A stretch of DNA of 9,795 nucleotides, taken from NCBI GenBank assembly GCA_964573795.1, contig CAZNMF010000369.1:1-9795 (forward strand), written 5' to 3'. Source of the DNA: CAZNMF01 sp964573795 (GTDB lineage: Bacteria; Acidobacteriota; Vicinamibacteria; Vicinamibacterales; SCN-69-37). The notes under the pieces are model-generated. The model did not search any database. It worked only from the letters and a program-made list of their open reading frames with translations, and was not told the origin of the DNA. This document shows positions 5,942 through 9,795 of the stretch, in pieces. A program made the position numbers and the translations under genes. Numbering within the stretch: the stretch's first letter is position 1; every line of letters starts with the position of its first letter.

Positions 5942-6919
5942 ATGGCTCTCGCGCTCCGTTCCTCCCCGAAGATTCCTCGCCCCCGTGTAGAACTGACCGT
6001 CGGGAAGTCCCGCGTGCGGCTCTTCCTCGGCGACTGCCTCGAGGTCCTGCCGGCGCTCGACCCGCAGTCGATCGGCTGCATCGTGACCTCGCCGCCCTAC
6101 AACCTCGGCATCAAGTACCGGACCTATCAGGACGACCTGCCGCGCCGCGAGTACCTGAACTGGACCGGACGCTGGCTCCGCGCCGCGTTCAGGGTCATGG
6201 ACCCGAACGGCTCGCTGTTCCTCAACGTCGGCGCCAAGCCGACCGATCCGTGGATTCCGCTGGAAGTCGCGCAGGTCGCGCGCGACAAGTTCAAGCTGCA
6301 GAACACGATTCACTGGGTGAAGTCGATCGCCATCGATCGCGACGCCGCCGGCCATGCGGCCGGGCTCGAGCGCGACGTCGCGGTCGGCCACTACAAGCCG
6401 ATCAACAGCGACCGGTTCGTCAACGACTGCCACGAGTTCATCTTCCACTTCACGCCGAGCGGCCGGACGCCGCTCGATCGACGCGCCGTCGGCGTGCCCT
6501 ACCAGGACGCGTCGAACGTGAAACGTTGGGCGGCTGCGGGGGATGGCGTGCGCTGCCGCGGCAATACGTGGTTCATCCCCTACGAGACGATCCAGAGCCG
6601 CGACCGCGACCGGCCGCACCCGGCGTCGTTCCCGCCGAAGGTGCCCGAGCAGTGCCTCCGCCTCCACGGCCTGAGCCGTGCGGGCATCGTCATGGATCCG
6701 TTCCTGGGGCTGGGATCGAGCGCCGTCGCCGCCGTGCGGCTCGGCCTCGACTTCGTCGGGATCGAGATGGACGAGTACTACTTGAACGAAGCCGTCAGCC
6801 GCATCAAGGCTTCGGCGCCGCCGGCGCCGCGGCCGGCTTCGGCCGCTTCGGCCGCGGCAGGAAGTACTCGGTCCGGTACAACGGCTCCTGCAGCCCGGGA
6901 CGCGTCACCTCGATCTTGA
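5942..6919 (+). CDS. Site-specific DNA methyltransferase (beta-type order, N4-cytosine or N6-adenine), no obvious partner nuclease
   Basis: Transfers a methyl group from S-adenosylmethionine to an exocyclic amino group of a DNA base. The 325-residue protein starts at ATG 5942; the ribosome-binding site is weak (AGAGAG about 7 nt upstream), and a GTG further upstream would place the start inside a hairpin. Near the N-terminus LFLGDCLEVL precedes catalytic motif IV, TSPPYN (residues 49-54). The SAM-binding motif I comes late as DPFLGLGSS (252-260), followed by VGIEMDEYY with an acidic residue for the SAM ribose. Motif IV before motif I is the beta-class order. TSPPY is commoner in N4-cytosine enzymes but also occurs in N6-adenine ones, so the target base is unsettled. 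Core family similarity ends near residue 288. The remaining Ala/Ser/Pro-rich tail of about 38 residues lies antisense to the end of the VWFA-related gene and may be read-through after loss of an earlier stop. No canonical restriction enzyme or specificity gene is adjacent. Confidence 0.92.
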   Translation: MALALRSSPKIPRPRVELTVGKSRVRLFLGDCLEVLPALDPQSIGCIVTSPPYNLGIKYRTYQDDLPRREYLNWTGRWLRAAFRVMDPNGSLFLNVGAKPTDPWIPLEVAQVARDKFKLQNTIHWVKSIAIDRDAAGHAAGLERDVAVGHYKPINSDRFVNDCHEFIFHFTPSGRTPLDRRAVGVPYQDASNVKRWAAAGDGVRCRGNTWFIPYETIQSRDRDRPHPASFPPKVPEQCLRLHGLSRAGIVMDPFLGLGSSAVAAVRLGLDFVGIEMDEYYLNEAVSRIKASAPPAPRPASAASAAAGSTRSGTTAPAARDASPRS

Positions 6920-8195
6920 CGGTCCGCCGGACCTTGAACGGATCCGGGTTGCTCGACGTGTAGCCGATCATGTAGAAGTCGCTGGTCTCGGCGTCGATCC
7001 GCCGCAGGCCCTTCTCGAAGTCGTTCGTGCCGACGACCGCGAAACCGCCCGTCATCTCGGCGAGCGTCTGCAGCGTGCTCGCCTGCGTCTGGAAGAAATC
7101 GCGCCAGTCGCCGTAGCTGATTTCGTTGCGCGTCGACGCGTCCGCGCCGGTCGCGATGAGGCCGCGCGGATCGATCGGATAGAACGCGATGTTCGACCGC
7201 TGCGCGGCGCGGCCGATCTGCGCGATCTCGCTGACGAGATCGGCCGTCGAGAACTCCGTGCGGCGCTTGTAGTCGTCGTTGCGCATCACGTCCGGATCGT
7301 TGGCGTCGCTGCCGACCGATCCTTCCGGCATCGTCGAGTCGTTCGCGCCGGGAATGTCCGCGTAGTAGTCCTGAATCTTCTTCAGACGCGACTCGGACAT
7401 CGGGTTGAAGTCGTAACCGGAGCTCACGTAGACGAACGCCTTGCGCCGGTCGGTGATGGCCGCCATCTCGTCGATGAGCCCGTACGCCGTCTCGAACGCG
7501 ACGTGCGAGTTGTACCGCACCTGCTGCGGGCCCTCCGCGCCTTCCGTCAGCGCGTTGTCGATGTACTCGTCGACGGTCGGCGCCGAGCCCATCACCTTCT
7601 CGATGGCCTCGTTGAACCGGCGATGGCCGAAGTCGTACGCCGGATTGATCTCCACCGCCGACGTCCCGGTCGAGACGAACCCGACGAGATCGTTGTCGTG
7701 GATCAGGATGTCGCGTGTCTTCTTCAGCAGATCCTTGAGCCTCGGCGTGTCGCCCGGCGTGATGTGCAGGTCGTCGATGAAGATCATGAACACGCGTCCC
7801 GACGAGTCGGTCCGCGGCTTCGAGGCCGGCAGAACCAGGCCCTCGATCTTCGGCCCCGTGAACATGTTGTTGTCGGTGACCAGATTGCCAAGCGACCGGC
7901 CGCCAATCCACGGCGAGAAGGTCGTGATGGTCTGCGGGACGCCGTCCTCGTACACGCGGAACTCGTCCTGACGCAGATCGGGCACGAACCGCCCTTCTTT
8001 GTCGCGGACGATGACCGACGTCTGAACGGCGTTAGTCGTGACGCGGAAGATCGTCTGGTCCGAGGACTTCCCCTGGCCTGCCAGAATCGTCGTCGCTGCG
8101 GCCATCAGCGGCAGCGCGATCAGGCCGAAGCGCGTCCATGCCCCTCGTCCCCTGGTCCCCTGGCCCCGTCGTCCCCTGGTCGGTTTCGAGCTCAC
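6804..8195 (-). CDS. Secreted VWFA-related domain protein (acidobacterial family, TIGR03436-like)
   Basis: A 463-residue exported protein of unknown function. It starts at GTG 8195 with GAGG 6 nt upstream. The N-terminus is strongly basic (Arg-rich, residues 5-22), then a hydrophobic stretch at about 23-39 (GLIALPLMAAATTILA) makes a signal peptide without a lipobox Cys. Residues 50-92 carry the family hallmark FRVTTNAVQTSVIVRDKEG...FRVYEDGVPQTI. The von Willebrand A-like fold follows, with FMIFIDD (136-142) where the MIDAS motif would be; the canonical DxSxS is absent. Later come AFVYVSSGYDF, IAFYPIDPRGL and LAEMTGGFAVVGTNDF, then a beta-rich C-terminus ending in a Lys/Pro/Ala tail. This family is expanded in Acidobacteriota, which is the main taxonomic clue here. 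The start overlaps the upstream 283-residue gene by 164 bp and the end overlaps the convergent methyltransferase by 116 bp. A role in surface or protein-protein interactions is inference. Confidence 0.9.
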   Translation of the reverse strand: MSSKPTRGRRGQGTRGRGAWTRFGLIALPLMAAATTILAGQGKSSDQTIFRVTTNAVQTSVIVRDKEGRFVPDLRQDEFRVYEDGVPQTITTFSPWIGGRSLGNLVTDNNMFTGPKIEGLVLPASKPRTDSSGRVFMIFIDDLHITPGDTPRLKDLLKKTRDILIHDNDLVGFVSTGTSAVEINPAYDFGHRRFNEAIEKVMGSAPTVDEYIDNALTEGAEGPQQVRYNSHVAFETAYGLIDEMAAITDRRKAFVYVSSGYDFNPMSESRLKKIQDYYADIPGANDSTMPEGSVGSDANDPDVMRNDDYKRRTEFSTADLVSEIAQIGRAAQRSNIAFYPIDPRGLIATGADASTRNEISYGDWRDFFQTQASTLQTLAEMTGGFAVVGTNDFEKGLRRIDAETSDFYMIGYTSSNPDPFKVRRTVKIEVTRPGLQEPLYRTEYFLPRPKRPKPAAAPAAPKP

Positions 8196-8883
8196 CTTGA
8201 ACCTCGACAGTCATTATGCCTGCTTCGGCCCGGTCCGCGTCGGCCTCCGGCGTAACGTCCGCCGTCGATTCCGCCCGATCGCGGTGCCGGCCGCCGCGAC
8301 GACCGCGTCGCCTCGCCGGCAGCTCGGCGGCGATGGCCGCCCACTCGGCCTGCACGGTGTCGAGCTGCGCGCGCGCCGCGGCCTCGTCCGGCCACTCGTC
8401 AGGGTTGAGACGCTGCATCCGCTCGGTCAGCCGGTCCCGCTCCTCCGGCGTCCGGCTGCGCCGGCCGATGCGCTGGAGCAGGTCCAAGTACGCGGCGCGG
8501 AGCTTGGCGGCGCGCTCGGCGCCGGCGACGCGACCGAGCAGCGAGCGATCCTCGGCGATCGCCGGCGCGGCAGGCGGCGGCGAAACGGGACGCGGCGGCC
8601 GCGCGGCGCGCGGGCCGCGCTCGCGTTCCCGCGGCTCTTCGCTGCGCACGACCGAGGACTCACGACTGAGCGTGGTCCAGTCGAAGCTGACATCGGGATG
8701 CGTGTGCTCGAGCGCCTCGCGGATCTCCTCGTCGAGCGGCTGCCGGCCGATCTTGACGTGCGCAGGCGACCGGAACAGGTACAGCACGCGCGTCCGCTGC
8801 GGCCCCTGCGCCGGCCGGTACTGGTGCATGACGTACGTCGTGTCGTAGCCCCGCTTGTCGCGCGTGTGTCGGATGAATGGCAC
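8032..8883 (-). CDS. Conserved-looking hypothetical protein with basic C-terminal region
   Basis: A 283-residue protein I cannot assign to a named family. It starts at GTG 8883, 6 bp after the stop of the upstream gene, with no clear ribosome-binding site beyond a weak GGTAG, which suggests translational coupling. Residues 1-71 look like a compact folded domain (GYDTTYVMHQYRP, RTRVLYLFRSP, then a helix and HPDVSFDW). A Pro/Arg-rich linker spans about 80-108. Residues 112-190 are predicted by eye to be helical and highly charged, ending in a basic patch RRRGRRGGRHRDR (191-203). From residue 230 onward the sequence overlaps the VWFA-related gene in another frame and looks like read-through (QGTTGPGDQGTRG and Asp/Arg-rich text), so the functional C-terminus is probably near 225-235. 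There is no signal peptide. The basic patch might bind nucleic acid; that is inference only. Confidence 0.8.
   Translation of the reverse strand: MPFIRHTRDKRGYDTTYVMHQYRPAQGPQRTRVLYLFRSPAHVKIGRQPLDEEIREALEHTHPDVSFDWTTLSRESSVVRSEEPRERERGPRAARPPRPVSPPPAAPAIAEDRSLLGRVAGAERAAKLRAAYLDLLQRIGRRSRTPEERDRLTERMQRLNPDEWPDEAAARAQLDTVQAEWAAIAAELPARRRGRRGGRHRDRAESTADVTPEADADRAEAGIMTVEVQGELETDQGTTGPGDQGTRGMDALRPDRAAADGRSDDDSGRPGEVLGPDDLPRHD
8146..8181. repeat. Short tandem repeat (TCCCCTGG units) at the overlap of two genes
   Basis: Three copies of TCCCCTGG lie at 8148-8155, 8156-8163 and 8172-8179. The 12-mer CGTCCCCTGGTC occurs at 8146-8157 and again 24 bp later at 8170-8181. The repeat is read as TRG/GQG/TRGRG in the Arg-rich start of the VWFA-related protein, and as DQG/TTG/DQGTRG in the tail of the 283-residue protein. 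Such units can slip during replication; a change that is not a multiple of 3 bp would alter both reading frames. Confidence 0.7.
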
Positions 8884-8889
8884 GGGTCG

Positions 8890-9675
8890 CTACCGGCTCT
8901 TGCGCGTCGCGCCCTTCTTCGCTTTGGCCGGCGCGGGCTTGCGCGCCTTGACGGATTTGGCCGCGGCCTTCGCCGGACGGGCTTTCGGCGCCTTGGCCGG
9001 CTTCTTGGCCTTTGCGGGCGCGGCCTTCACTTTCGGCGCCTTCGGTGCCTTCGCCGATTTCGGGGCCTTGGCGACGGGCTTCGCCTTGGCCGGCGGCTCG
9101 GCGGGCTTGGCGGGCTTGGCGGCTGGTTTCGCGGCCGGCCTGGCGGGCTCCGGCGTCGAAGGCGCTGCCGCGGGCGCGGGCGCCACGGGCTTAGGCGGCG
9201 TGACCGGCGCGAGCACCGCAGCCTTGCCGCCCCGTGCGCCGTTGGCGGCCGCCGGATCGGCGTGCATGCGGACCAGATCGAACCCGTCCATCGCCGGGCG
9301 ATACGTCCAGATCTCGCCGGCCTTGATCTGATAGCTGTCACACAGGCGCCGGGCCGACTCGTAGCCCTGCACGGGCACGTACAGATGGAACGCCACGCGC
9401 GCCTGCGCGAAGTGCGTCCACTGCGCCATGGCCTCGAGGTTGTTGACCGACTCCCCCGTCTCGACCTCGGCCAGGCCTGCCAGCTTCTTCCCGTCCATCA
9501 GCACGATGTCCGGGTACAGCGTCAGCGCGCCGATTTTGACGGCCGTCTGCGGCTCCTGGCCATCGATGTTGACGATGACGTCGGAGAACTTCTTTTTGTA
9601 CTTGGACTGCAGGTGGCGAATCAGACGGTCGTGCTCAATCTGCTCGCGAGCCGGCCGAACGTAGATGGGCGACAC
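8890..9675 (-). CDS. PD-(D/E)XK-like domain fused to a histone H1-like Lys/Ala/Pro tail
   Basis: A 261-residue cytoplasmic protein starting at GTG 9675 with a near-perfect GGGAGG ribosome-binding site 4 nt upstream. Residues 1-30 look helical and charged. Then come beta strands with YPDIVLMDGKKLAGLAEVETGE (split here as YPD at 54-56 and EVE at 70-72), a helix with EAMAQWTHFA, and FHLYVP (97-101). A PD, then about 13 residues, then ExE after a hydrophobic strand is the layout of a PD-(D/E)XK nuclease core. The last residue is Glu rather than the usual Lys, a substitution known in some members such as BamHI. From about 150 the protein is Ala/Pro-rich, and residues 181-261 contain about 24 Lys and four Arg with a single Glu, in AKP/AKA/PKA repeats like histone H1, HC1 or AlgP tails. 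Strong but sequence-unspecific DNA binding by the tail is likely; nuclease activity is unproven. It is the first gene of a three-gene minus-strand cluster. Confidence 0.82.
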   Translation of the reverse strand: MSPIYVRPAREQIEHDRLIRHLQSKYKKKFSDVIVNIDGQEPQTAVKIGALTLYPDIVLMDGKKLAGLAEVETGESVNNLEAMAQWTHFAQARVAFHLYVPVQGYESARRLCDSYQIKAGEIWTYRPAMDGFDLVRMHADPAAANGARGGKAAVLAPVTPPKPVAPAPAAAPSTPEPARPAAKPAAKPAKPAEPPAKAKPVAKAPKSAKAPKAPKVKAAPAKAKKPAKAPKARPAKAAAKSVKARKPAPAKAKKGATRKSR

Positions 9676-9752
9676 GCAACCTCCCGCCGATTAGGTCGCC
9701 AGCCCGAGTTGGAAAACTCCGCCCATCGGGCAGCCAGATAACGGCGCCGGTA

Positions 9753-9761
9753 ATCCTAGCA
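9753..9761 (-). promoter_or_regulatory. Possible extended -10 promoter element upstream of the PD-(D/E)XK-like gene
   Basis: On the minus strand TGC-TAGGAT has the form of an extended -10 box (TGnTAtaAT-like, with two mismatches) about 80 bp before the GTG at 9675. No convincing -35 box is present at normal spacing. Between it and the gene lie two small palindromes (GCCC-3-GGGC at 9721-9731 and a 5-bp stem near 9706-9719). This would be the promoter of the three-gene cluster if it is real. Confidence 0.25.
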
Positions 9762-9795
9762 TTGAACACCGTGATTGCTGCCCACGTTTGCAGGG

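Noticed and set aside
8038..9741. 567-codon plus-strand open frame
   Set aside because: Antisense to two genes that have good starts and sensible domain content; the translation is Arg/Leu/Gly-rich without family features.

Overview
The window is GC-rich chromosomal DNA with closely packed genes. The best taxonomic clue is the gene at 6804-8195, which encodes a secreted protein of the acidobacterial 'VWFA-related' family. Together with the GC-rich codon use, the degenerate GGTTC/GAACC arrays and the TTCA/TGAA-loop hairpins, it suggests Acidobacteriota, perhaps a Vicinamibacteria-like lineage. That assignment is inference. No rRNA, tRNA, IS element, prophage gene or CRISPR array was seen.

Left part (1-5100), mostly housekeeping. 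The window opens inside mnmA (tRNA U34 2-thiolation, + strand). It converges on a minus-strand block which, in transcription order, reads D-Ala-D-Ala carboxypeptidase (dac), glycogen synthase (glgA), thioredoxin (trxA) and thioredoxin reductase (trxB). trxA and trxB overlap by 4 bp at GTGA, and glgA ends 31 bp before trxA, so glgA-trxA-trxB look co-transcribed. A pair of nested hairpins fills the gap between mnmA and trxB.

Middle (5101-5660) is a non-coding stretch of about 560 bp between divergent transcription units. Its main feature is an imperfect inverted repeat built from short GGTTC-type units on the left and GAACC-type units on the right. The two arms flank a degenerate hairpin resembling those at 1010-1065.

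Right part (5661-9795), accessory in character. On the + strand lie a 67-residue Cys-rich protein of unknown function and an apparently solitary DNA methyltransferase whose C-terminal tail runs 116 bp antisense into the next gene. On the minus strand, in transcription order, lie a protein with a PD-(D/E)XK-like N-terminal region and a histone H1-like Lys/Ala/Pro tail, an uncharacterised 283-residue protein, and the VWFA-related secreted protein. The last two overlap by 164 bp in different frames, with a small tandem repeat at the junction.

Nothing here proves a new defence or regulatory system. The most promising leads are the PD-(D/E)XK-like/H1-tail fusion, its closely spaced partner, the nearby orphan methyltransferase with its small Cys-rich neighbour, and the two repeat types.
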